From Micromonospora halophytica (GTDB lineage Bacteria > Actinomycetota > Actinomycetes > Mycobacteriales > Micromonosporaceae), in assembly GCF_900090245.1 (NCBI RefSeq), contig NZ_FMDN01000003.1, forward strand, positions 1-64,000: DNA of 64,000 bases, given 5' to 3'. A model generated the notes under the pieces. It had not been told where the DNA came from. It made no database searches and saw nothing but the letters and a program-made list of their open reading frames with translations. This document shows, piece after piece, positions 50,647 through 58,654 of the stretch. The position numbers and the translations under genes were made by a program. The number at the start of each line of letters is the position of its first letter. The first letter of the stretch is position 1.

Positions 50647-51141
50647 TCAGTACGTGGTGCCGTCGCCGGAGCCGGCCCAGATGGCGAAGCCGATCCAGCC
50701 GCAGCAGGCCAGCAGGCCGATCACGGTGAAGGCGTAGCTGAGCACCAGTCCCCAGGTGGCGAGCTGGTCGCCCTCCTCGCCGGTCCGCTTGATCTGTCGC
50801 TTGGCGAGGTGGCCCAGGACGATCCCGGCCGGGGCGAAGACGAAGGCGAGGACCAGCGACAGGATCGCCAGGGTGTTCGGCCCGCCGCCACCCTGCGGCG
50901 GGCCGTACTGCCCGTACGGCCCCTGTGGCGGGTACGGCGGCGGCTGCCCCCACGGTTGCTCCGGCCGCCCCCACGGCTGGTCGGGCGGCTGCTGGCCCCA
51001 GCGCGGCTGCTCGCCGGCCCCACCGGGCGGCTCGTACGGCGACGGCGGCTGCTCCGGCTGCTCCGGCTGCGTCTCACCCCAGCGCTGCTCCGGTTGCCCC
51101 CACTGCGGCTGCTCCGACTCGCCGGATGGTGGATGACTCAT
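50647..51141 (-). CDS. DUF4190-type membrane protein with Gln/Pro-rich N terminus
   Basis: A 164-residue paralogue of the protein at 49101-49616. The N-terminal 85 residues carry repeats such as WGQPEQ, WGRPEQPWGQPPPYPPQGPYGQYGPP. Two membrane helices follow (NTLAILSLVLAFVFAPAGIVLGHLAKRQIKRTGEEGD and LVLSYAFTVIGLLACCGWIGFAIWAG), with GHLAKRQI as the family mark. Such repetitive N termini may bind partner proteins. Start ATG 51141. Confidence 0.85.
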   Translation of the reverse strand: MSHPPSGESEQPQWGQPEQRWGETQPEQPEQPPSPYEPPGGAGEQPRWGQQPPDQPWGRPEQPWGQPPPYPPQGPYGQYGPPQGGGGPNTLAILSLVLAFVFAPAGIVLGHLAKRQIKRTGEEGDQLATWGLVLSYAFTVIGLLACCGWIGFAIWAGSGDGTTY

Positions 51142-51267
51142 CTCCGCTCACCCTTTCCGCCGCAGGTCGAAGCGCCTTTCTCTTGCGGACGCTACCCGGA
51201 GCGGTGAACCTTTTCACAGCGGTTGTGTGGACTGGTCACCTTGGCGCGGCAGGCCCGGGGGCCGATA

Positions 51268-51283
51268 CTGACCGAGCGTTCAG
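51268..51283. promoter_or_regulatory. TetR-type operator candidate before the acyl-CoA dehydrogenase gene
   Basis: CTGACCGAGCGTTCAG is an imperfect palindrome (12 of 16 positions symmetric) of the kind bound by actinobacterial TetR-family fatty-acid regulators. It lies 39 bp upstream of the ATG at 51322. No TetR gene is in the window. Confidence 0.45.
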
Positions 51284-51321
51284 TTACCCATGAGTAATGC
51301 GCCGATCCCCCGGAGGCTGAG

Positions 51322-52518
51322 ATGGCCCGACTCGCCCAGACGCCCGGCCTGACCGACGTGCAGCGGTCGATCCTGGAAACCGTCCGGGAGTTCGCCGACA
51401 AGGAAATCATCCCGCACGCGCAGCGGCTGGAGCACGCCGACGAGTACCCCACCGACATCCTCGACGGGATGCGCGAGATGGGCCTCTTCGGTCTCACCAT
51501 CGACGAGGAGTTCGGCGGGCTCGGTGAGTCCCTGCTGACCTACGCCCTGGTCGTCGAGGAGCTGTCGCGCGGCTGGATGTCGATCTCCGGCATCGTCAAC
51601 ACCCACTTCATCGTGGCGTACCTGATCTCCCAGCACGGCTCGCCGGAGCAGAAGGCCCGGCTGCTGCCGCGGATGGCCACCGGTGAGGTGCGCGGTGCGT
51701 TCTCGATGTCCGAGCCGGAGTGCGGCTCCGACGTCTCGGCGATCAAGTCGAAGGCCGTCCGCGACGGCGACAACTTCGTGCTCAACGGCCAGAAGATGTG
51801 GCTGACCAACGGGGCCTATTCCTCGGTGGTGGCGACCCTGGTCAAGACGGACACCGGCGCCGACTCCGTCTACGGCAACATGAGCACCTTCCTGCTGGAG
51901 AAGGAGCCCGGCTTCGGCGAGACCGCGCCCGGCCTGACCATCCCCGGCAAGATCGACAAGATGGGCTACAAGGGCGTCGAGACCACCGAGATGGTGCTCG
52001 ACGGTGTGACCGTTCCGGAGAGCGCGGTGCTCGGTGGCGCGGACAAGGTCGGTCGCGGCTTCTACCAGATGATGGACGGCATCGAGGTCGGCCGGGTCAA
52101 CGTCGCCGCCCGCGCCTGCGGCATCTCCATCCGCGCCTTCGAGCTCGCCGTCGCGTACGCCCAGCAGCGCCGCACCTTCGGCAAGCCGCTGGCCGGGCAC
52201 CAGGCCGTCGCCTTCAAGCTCGCCGAGATGGGTACGAAGATCGAGGCCGCGCACGCCCTCATGGTCAATGCGGCCCGACTCAAGGACGCCGGCCAGCGCA
52301 ACGACGTCGAGGCCGGCATGGCCAAGCTGCTCGCCTCCGAGTACTGCGCCGAGGTCGTCCAGGAGGCGTTCCGCATCCACGGCGGCTACGGCTACTCCAA
52401 GGAGTACGAGATCGAGCGGCTGATGCGGGAGGCTCCGTTCCTGCTGATCGGCGAGGGCACCTCGGAGATCCAGAAGACGATCATCTCCCGGGGTCTGCTC
52501 AAGGAGTACAAGCTCTGA
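51322..52518 (+). CDS. Acyl-CoA dehydrogenase
   Basis: The 398-residue flavoenzyme has the three-domain acyl-CoA dehydrogenase pattern: helical N terminus (EIIPHAQRLEHADEYP), AFSMSEPECGSDVSAIKSKA, GQKMWLTNGAYS, GYKGVETTEMVLDGV, then YAQQRRTFGKPLAGHQAVAFKLAEM and HGGYGYSKEYEIERLMREA, ending IGEGTSEIQKTII with the usual catalytic Glu region. It introduces a double bond into an acyl-CoA. With the malyl-CoA lyase-like and MaoC genes it could act on a branched C5 acyl-CoA, but this is inference. A TetR-type operator lies upstream. Confidence 0.93.
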   Translation: MARLAQTPGLTDVQRSILETVREFADKEIIPHAQRLEHADEYPTDILDGMREMGLFGLTIDEEFGGLGESLLTYALVVEELSRGWMSISGIVNTHFIVAYLISQHGSPEQKARLLPRMATGEVRGAFSMSEPECGSDVSAIKSKAVRDGDNFVLNGQKMWLTNGAYSSVVATLVKTDTGADSVYGNMSTFLLEKEPGFGETAPGLTIPGKIDKMGYKGVETTEMVLDGVTVPESAVLGGADKVGRGFYQMMDGIEVGRVNVAARACGISIRAFELAVAYAQQRRTFGKPLAGHQAVAFKLAEMGTKIEAAHALMVNAARLKDAGQRNDVEAGMAKLLASEYCAEVVQEAFRIHGGYGYSKEYEIERLMREAPFLLIGEGTSEIQKTIISRGLLKEYKL

Positions 52519-52530
52519 CCGGCGCGCCGG

Positions 52531-53310
52531 TCACCGGCCGGTCGTCGGCGCGGTGGTCGGCTCCGTCCCGGCGGCGGGAGCCGGCTCCGGGGCGGTGACC
52601 GGCAGTCCCATCCCCAGCACCTCCGGCCGGGACCGGTAGTGCTCGATCGCGGCGATCAGCCGCTCCTCGGGCACTGCCGTGTCCCGGCCACCCACCACCG
52701 GCGCGGGCTCCAGCGAGAGCCACCTCACCGGCCGTAGTCGGACGCCGTTGATCCGGCCGTCCCGCTTGTGCGGGGCGACCCGGTCGATGTTCGTCCAGTC
52801 GTACAGCCGGCGGCCGTACCGGATGCCGCTCGCGGTGAGCGCCAGCCGGCCGGTGAACCGAGCCTCCTCGTAGGCGGCCCGGCCCAGCCACGCCGCGAAC
52901 CCGCAGATCAGCGCCACCCGGGCGACCTCGGCCCACCGGGCATCGGTGGGCAGCAGGGACAGCCCGGTCAACCAGGCCGGCGTGATCCACACCAGGTCGG
53001 CGACGCGGTCGGCCCAACCGGCCAGCGACCGGCGGGCCACCAGCCCGGGCTCCACCGCGTCCCGACCGGCCACCCGCAGCCGCCAGGTCAGCCGGGCGTC
53101 CCGCCGGGGCCACCACCGCCGCGCCAACTGCTGCGCGCCGATCATCAGCCAGAGCCCGCAGGCCGCACCGCCGACGTCGAACCGGGTTACCCGCAGCAGC
53201 GGCGCGGCCACCGCCGCCGTGACCCCCACGGCCAGAGTGAGCGAGAGCAGCCGGCGCGACCAGAGTCCGTCACCGAGGGGCGGTGCGCGTAGCGATCGGC
53301 GGGAGGGCAT
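52531..53310 (-). CDS. Membrane protein with possible PH-like C-terminal region
   Basis: A 259-residue protein with about four hydrophobic segments (LLSLTLAVGVTAAVAAPLL; GAACGLWLMIGAQQLA; LVWITPAWLTGLSLLP; VALICGFAAWLGRAAY). The soluble C-terminal part contains LALTASGIRYGRRLYDWTNIDRVAPHKRDGRINGVRLRP, which looks like a bacterial PH-type domain. The end is Pro/Ala/Thr-rich. I cannot assign a function. It converges with the acyl-CoA dehydrogenase gene. Confidence 0.7.
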   Translation of the reverse strand: MPSRRSLRAPPLGDGLWSRRLLSLTLAVGVTAAVAAPLLRVTRFDVGGAACGLWLMIGAQQLARRWWPRRDARLTWRLRVAGRDAVEPGLVARRSLAGWADRVADLVWITPAWLTGLSLLPTDARWAEVARVALICGFAAWLGRAAYEEARFTGRLALTASGIRYGRRLYDWTNIDRVAPHKRDGRINGVRLRPVRWLSLEPAPVVGGRDTAVPEERLIAAIEHYRSRPEVLGMGLPVTAPEPAPAAGTEPTTAPTTGR

Positions 53311-53326
53311 GCCCGGCAGGGTACGT

Positions 53327-53355
53327 CCAGCCAGCCAGCCAGCCAGCCAGCCAGC
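53327..53355. repeat. CCAG tetranucleotide repeat
   Basis: About seven copies of CCAG in a row (with one final partial copy) lie 17 bp upstream of the membrane-protein start at 53310. Copy-number slippage here could change expression of that gene. Confidence 0.75.
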
Positions 53356-53502
53356 TCAGCGCCGCGTGCCGGATTCAGTGCCCTGTGCCGGCTCGGTACC
53401 GCCGGTTCAGCGCCGAGCGCCGGTTCGCGGCAGCGGTGCGACGGCCGGTCGGTGGTGTTTCGGCTCGGTCGGCCATCTTTCGGCCGCCCGGGCGGGGGCG
53501 GC

Positions 53503-53910
53503 TCAGCCGAGCCGGGTCAGGCCGGCGGCGGCGCGCTCGACGATCAGGCAGCGGTCCTCGACGTAGTCCATACCCGCCTCCTCGGCGATCCGCCGCGCCT
53601 CGCTCGAGACGATGCCCAGCTGGAGCCAGACCGCCGGCGCACCGATCGCTGCCGCGTCGCGGACGACCTGCACGGCGTCCGCCGCCGGCCGGAACACGTC
53701 CACCAGATCCACCGGGTGCGGGATGTCGGCCAGCGACGGGTACGCCTTCTCGCCGAGGAGTTCGTCCACCGTCGGGTTGACCGGGATGATCCGCCAGCCG
53801 TACCGCTGCATCTGCAACGGGACACTGTGCGCGGCCTTGCGGGGGTCGCGGGACGCGCCCACGACGGCGATCACGGCCGAGTCGGCGAGGATCTGCTGAG
53901 CGCTACGCAT
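53503..53910 (-). CDS. CoA-binding protein (YccU-type)
   Basis: The 135-residue Rossmann protein has AVIAVVGASRDPRKAAHSVPLQMQRYGWRIIPVNPT, typical of the stand-alone CoA-binding domain family, then LVDVFRPAADAVQVVRDAAAIGAPAVWLQLGI and a C-terminal GMDYVEDRCLIVE. It binds CoA; a cellular role is not established. Stop at 53503, start ATG 53910. Confidence 0.92.
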   Translation of the reverse strand: MRSAQQILADSAVIAVVGASRDPRKAAHSVPLQMQRYGWRIIPVNPTVDELLGEKAYPSLADIPHPVDLVDVFRPAADAVQVVRDAAAIGAPAVWLQLGIVSSEARRIAEEAGMDYVEDRCLIVERAAAGLTRLG

Positions 53911-54191
53911 CCGCCGACTCTAACTCGGTGTCCCGGGCCCGGCCGTCGCGAGTGCCGGCAGCGTCGGCGCGGTCGGCTACCGCAGCGACCAGTGCCGCGC
54001 CACCGCGCCGGGCAGCGCCAGCGGCAGGGGTGGAGTCGCTGGCGCTGCCCGGCGGGATGCCCTCGTCCGGGGGAGCGGAGAGGAGGGTTTCCCAGTGCAC
54101 GGGATCCATTCGAACATGCGTACGAACGATCCGCAAGTGACCCGCCGGACACCGGTCCCCGCGGCCGGCCGTCAGGTGGAGGATGGGGGGC

Positions 54192-54572
54192 ATGGAAAGG
54201 TCGACCTTCGTCTACGACGGGGACTGCGCGTTCTGCACCCGGTGCGCCGAGTTCATCGAGCGGCGCATCCCCACCGCCGCCCGGGTGGTGCCCTGGCAGT
54301 TCGCCGACCTCGACGCGCTCGGGCTGACCGAGGCCGAGTGCGAGGATGCGGTGCAGTGGGTCGGCGCCGACGGCTCCCGGGCCGCCGGGCCGGACGCGAT
54401 CGCCCGGCTCCTCGGCGACAGCGGCGCGCTCTGGCGGGTCGCCGGGGCCGGCCTGCGCATCCCCCCGGTGCGCCTCGCCGCCTGGCCCGCGTACCGCTGG
54501 GTGGCCCGCAACCGGCACCGGCTGCCCGGCGGCACGGCTGCCTGCGCCGTGCCCTCCGCCCGCCGCGACTGA
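54192..54572 (+). CDS. DCC-family thiol-disulfide oxidoreductase-like protein (DUF393)
   Basis: The 126-residue protein begins STFVYDGDCAFCTRCAEFIERR, where DGDCAFC carries the DxDCxxC motif of the DCC/DUF393 family. Later IARLLGDSGALWRVAGAGLRIPPVRLAAWPAYRWVARNRHRL matches the family C terminus. It is thought to be redox-active. ATG 54192 follows GGGGGG. Family members often occur beside HTTM-domain proteins, and one lies 1 kb away on the other strand. Confidence 0.9.
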   Translation: MERSTFVYDGDCAFCTRCAEFIERRIPTAARVVPWQFADLDALGLTEAECEDAVQWVGADGSRAAGPDAIARLLGDSGALWRVAGAGLRIPPVRLAAWPAYRWVARNRHRLPGGTAACAVPSARRD

Positions 54573-54589
54573 CCGCGCGGGACGGCCGG

Positions 54590-55348
54590 TCAGCCGGCGA
54601 CGCCGCCGCAGGCGGTCCCGTCGACGGTGCAGGCCGTCGGCGCGGACGTCTGCGGCGGCCCGGTCACCCGGAAGGTCACCCGGACCTGGCCCTGCCCGGC
54701 CACCCTGCCGGTCGTGCCGTCCGGGACGAACGTCCAGGTCGCACCGCTGCCGGTGGCGTACGCGCCGGCGACGTGGGTGACGCCGAGGGAGTCCCGGGGC
54801 AGCGTCAGGACCAGCGTCCAGCCGGTCACCGGGACGGGCCCCGGGTTGCTGATCGTCACGGCGGCGCTGTAGTTGAGCAGCTGGGGTTTCTCGATCGCGA
54901 AGTCGGCGTCCAACGCCGCCGGTGCCGGCGGCGCTGGGCGTGACGGCGCCGCGCCGTTTGGCGTCCCGGCCGGAGTTGCGGTGGGCGACGGGCGGGTGGT
55001 GGGCGGCCGTCGCGGCCCGGCGGACGGGCGGGGGGAGACCGACGGCGGGGGGACGGACGGTCCCGCCGTGCTTCGCGTCCTTGCCGGCTCCGGCACGATC
55101 ACCGCTCCGCCGCGTGGGGCCGGGTCCTGGGCCGCCGGCGCCAGCCGCTCCGGGGCCCGTAGTACCGCGGCCACCAGCAGCACCGTCGCGACCACCACGG
55201 CCAGCACGGCGAGCACCGACCAGCCGAGCAGCCGTGAGCCGCCGCCACCGCCGGTGAGGGCCCGCCGAACCGCCGCGGGCACCGTGGCGGCCAGGTCCAG
55301 CACGACGACGGCCCTGGTGCGCCGTGGTCGGGGCGTCGTCGCCTGCAC
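54590..55348 (-). CDS. Membrane-anchored protein with CBM2-like domain
   Basis: The 252-residue protein has a cytoplasmic basic start, one membrane helix (LLGWSVLAVLAVVVATVLLVAAVL), a Pro/Ser/Thr-rich linker of about 70 residues, and a C-terminal beta domain. That domain has NYSAAVTISNPGPVPVTGWTLVLTLPRDS and GQGQVRVTFRVTGPP with two late cysteines, resembling a family 2 carbohydrate-binding module. The usual surface Trp residues are only partly present, so sugar binding is unsure. GTG 55348 was chosen because the frame upstream looks non-coding. Confidence 0.7.
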   Translation of the reverse strand: MQATTPRPRRTRAVVVLDLAATVPAAVRRALTGGGGGSRLLGWSVLAVLAVVVATVLLVAAVLRAPERLAPAAQDPAPRGGAVIVPEPARTRSTAGPSVPPPSVSPRPSAGPRRPPTTRPSPTATPAGTPNGAAPSRPAPPAPAALDADFAIEKPQLLNYSAAVTISNPGPVPVTGWTLVLTLPRDSLGVTHVAGAYATGSGATWTFVPDGTTGRVAGQGQVRVTFRVTGPPQTSAPTACTVDGTACGGVAG

Positions 55349-55627
55349 AGGCTCTCCCGTCGGGTGCGTCCGGCCGGCCGGGCCGGACGCCCACCGCGCC
55401 CGCCAGCGCGGTGAGCAGCGTCTGAAGCAGTTCCGGGGCGGTCGACCTGCGGCGGCAGCTCCGGTACATCGATCAACCCCGCCCGCGACAGTACGTCGAG
55501 CGGACCCTGGATGGTCCCAGGGGGCAGGCGTCAGATCGGTGGTGGTCTCCGCGACCGGGAGCGGTCGACGGTGACGCGGCAGGCTCCCGGCCTGCTCGGG
55601 AAGCTCCCGCACGTCGGGCGGGGACGG

Positions 55628-56566
55628 TCAAGGCGCAGTGGCGGGGCGTGTTGAGGATCCGCCGCCATGAAGGTGCAGCGGCGCGGGACGCAGCTCGGCA
55701 CCTGCGGCGGCGGAGGGCTGCCCGCCGGGCTCGTCGACCGGGGTCCCCGGATCCCGCCGGCGCAGCCGGTCGAGCGGGCGGAGCTTCTCCAGCGGCAGGA
55801 AGCTGGTCATCGCCACCAGGTGCGGGGCGAACGAGATGGTGATCGTCGCCATGGTGACCAGGTGGAACGAGTAGAAGAAGCCGATGGTCGCGTGCCGCCA
55901 GCGCTCCGGTAGCCGGAACACCAGCGGGCTGAGCAGCTCGAAGGCGAGGATGCCGAACTGGGCCACGATCAGCAGGTACGGCACCTGGGCGATCAGGTCG
56001 GCCAGGTCGGTGCCGCGTCGGATGATCGCCCGGGCGAGCACCGACCCGGTCGCCCAGTCCGGCCCGCCGAAGCGCAGCTTGGCCCAGGCGGCCAGGAAGT
56101 ACGTGCAGATCACCGCGATCTGGGTGACCCGCACCGCCCACCCGCCGGCCTCGGAGCGGGTCGGGTCCCCGTGCCGGGCACGGCCGGCGGTGGGCAGGGC
56201 GGCCAGCGCGACCAGGAGCGCGAAACGGTCGTGGTCGACCTTTCCGTAGCTCATCGCGACGATCATCCACTCGAAGTAGAGGGCGAAGACCGTCCAGCCG
56301 AGCAGCCGGGGCGCGCGGCCGGTGGCGGCGAGCAGGGCGAGCGCGAGCAGGATCCAGAAGACCACCGCGACCAGTCCCGGCGTCGGGGTCGGCAGCGGTA
56401 GCAGCCGGCCGATCAGCAGCGGCTGGTAGAGCTCGCCCGGGACGTCGACCCGGGTGCGTACCCAGGGCGTGAAGATCACCAGGTCGGCGGCGACGAAGAG
56501 GTAGACCAGGGTGCGGAAGGCGGCGACCCGGCCGCGGGGGACCGGCTCGGTCAGCCACCGGATCAT
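55628..56566 (-). CDS. HTTM domain membrane protein
   Basis: A 312-residue multi-helix protein with the HTTM (horizontally transferred transmembrane, gamma-carboxylase-like) pattern: AAFRTLVYLFVAADLVIFTPW, LYFEWMIVAMSYGKVDHDRFALLVALAALP, VICTYFLAAWAKLRFGGPDW, and FELLSPLVFRLPERWRHATIGFFYSFHLVTM. Its ATG overlaps the upstream gene's stop (ATGA). HTTM proteins share a fold with vitamin K-dependent gamma-carboxylase; the bacterial reaction is unknown. The last 40 residues are polar and low in complexity. Confidence 0.9.
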   Translation of the reverse strand: MIRWLTEPVPRGRVAAFRTLVYLFVAADLVIFTPWVRTRVDVPGELYQPLLIGRLLPLPTPTPGLVAVVFWILLALALLAATGRAPRLLGWTVFALYFEWMIVAMSYGKVDHDRFALLVALAALPTAGRARHGDPTRSEAGGWAVRVTQIAVICTYFLAAWAKLRFGGPDWATGSVLARAIIRRGTDLADLIAQVPYLLIVAQFGILAFELLSPLVFRLPERWRHATIGFFYSFHLVTMATITISFAPHLVAMTSFLPLEKLRPLDRLRRRDPGTPVDEPGGQPSAAAGAELRPAPLHLHGGGSSTRPATAP

Positions 56567-57003
56567 CGGGACGCCTGCCAGCGTACGGCGGTCTCGTCGG
56601 TCCAGGTGCCGGTCGGGCGGCCCTGGCGGATGCCGTACCAGCGGACCACGATCCGCACCTCGACCAGTTCGGGGGCGTCGGGGTGCCGTTCGGCGTACGC
56701 CTCGACGACCTGGCGCAGCCGGCTCGGGTCGGCGGCGTACCGGCCCTGCTGGCCCTCGATCTCGGCCCGGCGGATGCCGGTGGCCTCCTGGCCGAGCGCG
56801 ACCACGGTGCCGGCGCGGTCCACGCCCTCGACCCGGGTGTCGGGGGCGGCGGCGTCCGCCGGCACCGACGTGGAGTACATCCGGAAGGGCCCGAACGGGA
56901 AGTGGTCGTCGACGCCCCGGACCGTGCCCGCGAGCAGCAGCGCGAGGCCGAGCGCGGTGGCACCCAGCCGGGCCAGGCGACCGTGGGTGGTCAACGTGTC
57001 CAC
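56563..57003 (-). CDS. Exported or membrane-tethered protein coupled to HTTM
   Basis: The 146-residue protein starts with one hydrophobic helix (LGATALGLALLLAGTVRGV), then DDHFPFGPFRMYSTSVPADA, a conserved-looking motif, and a soluble part ending in VEVRIVVRWYGIRQGRPTGTW. It overlaps the HTTM gene by ATGA, so they are cotranslated and likely function together. I know no established role. Confidence 0.75.
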   Translation of the reverse strand: MDTLTTHGRLARLGATALGLALLLAGTVRGVDDHFPFGPFRMYSTSVPADAAAPDTRVEGVDRAGTVVALGQEATGIRRAEIEGQQGRYAADPSRLRQVVEAYAERHPDAPELVEVRIVVRWYGIRQGRPTGTWTDETAVRWQASR

Positions 57004-57085
57004 GGATCGTGACGATACCGGGATCGGGTCACCCGGGCGTCGTTCCGTGAGTCGCTACCGACTCGCGTGTCGTGGGCACGACGAT

Positions 57086-57115
57086 GGCCGGGCCCGCGCT
57101 GCGGCGGGCCCGGCC
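57086..57115 (-). terminator. Terminator after the thioredoxin gene
   Basis: GGCCGGGCCCGC (57086-57097), 6-nt loop, GCGGGCCCGGCC (57104-57115): a perfect 12-bp stem just downstream of the trx stop at 57129 on the minus strand. Confidence 0.8.
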
Positions 57116-57128
57116 GTGGTCGGTGTGC

Positions 57129-57491
57129 TCAGTGCTTGTGTTCGGCCAACTGCTTGCGGACGTCGTCCATGTCCAGCGCCCGGACCTGCTCGATCAGGTT
57201 CTCCAGGGCCGACTCGGGCAGCGCGCCCGGCTGGGCGAAGACGATCACGCCGTCCCGGATCGCCATGATCGTCGGGATGGAGCGGATGTCGAACTTGGCG
57301 CCCAGTTCCTGCTGCGCCTCGGTGTCGACCTTGCCGAAGACGATGTCCGGGTGCTTCTGCGAGGAGCGCTCGTAGACCGGGGCGAACCGCTTGCACGGGC
57401 CGCACCACTCGGCCCAGAAGTCGACGAGCACGATGCCGTCGCTCTCGGTCACCTCGTCGAAGTTGGCCGTGGTCAGCTCAACCGTTGCCAT
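57129..57491 (-). CDS. trxA: Thioredoxin
   Basis: The 120-residue protein has the active site FWAEWCGPCKRFAPV and the cis-Pro segment IRSIPTIMAIRDG. It reduces protein disulfides in the cytosol. The last 20 residues (ALDMDDVRKQLAEHKH) extend a little beyond the usual thioredoxin end. Transcribed alone, with a terminator after it. Confidence 0.93.
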   Translation of the reverse strand: MATVELTTANFDEVTESDGIVLVDFWAEWCGPCKRFAPVYERSSQKHPDIVFGKVDTEAQQELGAKFDIRSIPTIMAIRDGVIVFAQPGALPESALENLIEQVRALDMDDVRKQLAEHKH

Positions 57492-58037
57492 TGCACTCTC
57501 CGATCAGCGCGGATTACTTCCGTCCCATAGAACCAGGGCCGTCCCGGTTGAATTCCCGGCCCGGGAGGGTCGAAACCGGGCGAGCGCTTGTGGCCCGGCC
57601 CGCAGCTGGATCGGACCATCTGTCGGGTCCGGTGCTGCGGAACGCAAATGCAACACGCACTTGCTTAACGTGATGTGATGGGAGCGCTTCCAGGGAGATC
57701 GGCGCGATTGGTGACTACGAACCAGTAACTTGCGGGTTGACAAGCGAGGATCCGGCCTGCGGAGATCGCTTTTGTCCGGGGCGATCGTCACTCTGGGTGA
57801 TGTAACAAAAAGGTAAATGTGATGTCCGTCTCTGTCGATAAGGCGTGGCCGTACGGCAGAATCTTGGGCATCAGAGCGTGGGCGGCGGGTGCCGGGGAGG
57901 GCCCCGCCGCTCATTGCGTCTCCCCTCGGGTGGCGCCCGGTGTGACATTTCCGCCCGGCCAGCGCCCCCGACACCTCCTTAACAAGCGGTAAGGCATGCT
58001 GTGGCGAACTCGTCGCCGCCCGTCGAAGGGGACCAGG
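57492..58037. other. Divergent intergenic region with a CebR-like box
   Basis: These 546 bp lie between trxA (minus) and the MaoC gene (plus). The part 57640-57860 is AT-rich for this genome and includes GTAACAAAAAGGTAAATG near 57800. A CebR-like dyad lies at 57679-57692. No gene or known riboswitch could be supported. Confidence 0.4.
57679..57692. promoter_or_regulatory. CebR-like LacI-family operator candidate
   Basis: TGGGAGCGCTTCCA differs at one base from the CebR box I recall (TGGGAGCGCTCCCA), the operator of the cellobiose repressor. It lies 188 bp before trxA and about 345 bp before the MaoC gene, with no sugar-use gene beside it. Confidence 0.4.
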
Positions 58038-58553
58038 ATGCAGTTCGGCCGCTACTACGAGGAGTTCGAGGTCGGCGCGGTGTACCGGCACTGGCCGGGC
58101 AAGACCGTCACCGAGTACGACGACCACCTCTTCTGCCTGCTCACCATGAACCACCACCCGTTGCACATGGACGCCCACTACGCCGAGTCGGCGACCCACT
58201 TCAAGCGCAACGTCGTGGTCGGCAACTACATCTACTCGCTGCTGCTGGGCATGTCCGTGCCGGACGTCAGCGGCAAGGCGATCGCCAACCTGGAGGTCGA
58301 GTCGCTGCGGCACGTCGCCCCGACCTTCCACGGCGACACCATCTACGGCGAGACCACCGTGCTCGACAAGCGCGAGTCCGGCTCGAAGCCGGACCGGGGC
58401 GTCGTGTCGGTGGAGACCCGCGGCTACAACCAGGACGGAACCATGGTCTGCGTCTTCCGCCGCAAGGTCATGGTCCCCAAGAAGGAGTACGCCGCCGCGG
58501 CGGCGCCCGAGGGGGTCGACCCCGAGCGGCCCAGCTTCCCCGAGCCCCGCTGA
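58038..58553 (+). CDS. MaoC-family dehydratase
   Basis: The 171-residue hot-dog-fold protein has YYEEFEVGAVYRHWPGKTVTEYDDHLFCLLTMNHHPLHMDAHYAE, in which the Asp/His region of MaoC hydratases appears as HHPLHMDAHYA. VVGNYIYSLLLGMSVPD and GDTIYGETTVLDKRESGSKPDRG follow. It resembles mesaconyl-CoA hydratase-type proteins. ATG 58038 has AAGGGG upstream. It may serve the same acyl-CoA pathway as the lyase and dehydrogenase genes at 48 and 51 kb; this is inference. Confidence 0.88.
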   Translation: MQFGRYYEEFEVGAVYRHWPGKTVTEYDDHLFCLLTMNHHPLHMDAHYAESATHFKRNVVVGNYIYSLLLGMSVPDVSGKAIANLEVESLRHVAPTFHGDTIYGETTVLDKRESGSKPDRGVVSVETRGYNQDGTMVCVFRRKVMVPKKEYAAAAAPEGVDPERPSFPEPR

Positions 58554-58571
58554 GCGCGGCCCACGCGTCAC

Positions 58572-58615
58572 CACGGGCCCCTTCCCCACCGGAACCGGCG
58601 GGGAAGGGGCCCGTG
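58572..58615 (+). terminator. Terminator after the MaoC gene
   Basis: CACGGGCCCCTTCCCC (58572-58587) pairs perfectly with 58600-58615 (16 bp); the 12-nt loop itself can form a CCGG-AA-CCGG mini-hairpin. It follows the MaoC stop by 18 bp. Confidence 0.85.
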
Positions 58616-58654
58616 CCGCCCCCGGCGGCTTATGCTGGCGCCGGAGGTCTTCAG

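Noticed and set aside
53327-53355. Phase-variable coding repeat
   Set aside because: The CCAG tract lies outside any supported coding frame, so it could alter expression at most, not the protein.
57780-57860. Riboswitch upstream of the MaoC gene
   Set aside because: The AT-rich stretch has no conserved core that I can match to a known riboswitch class.
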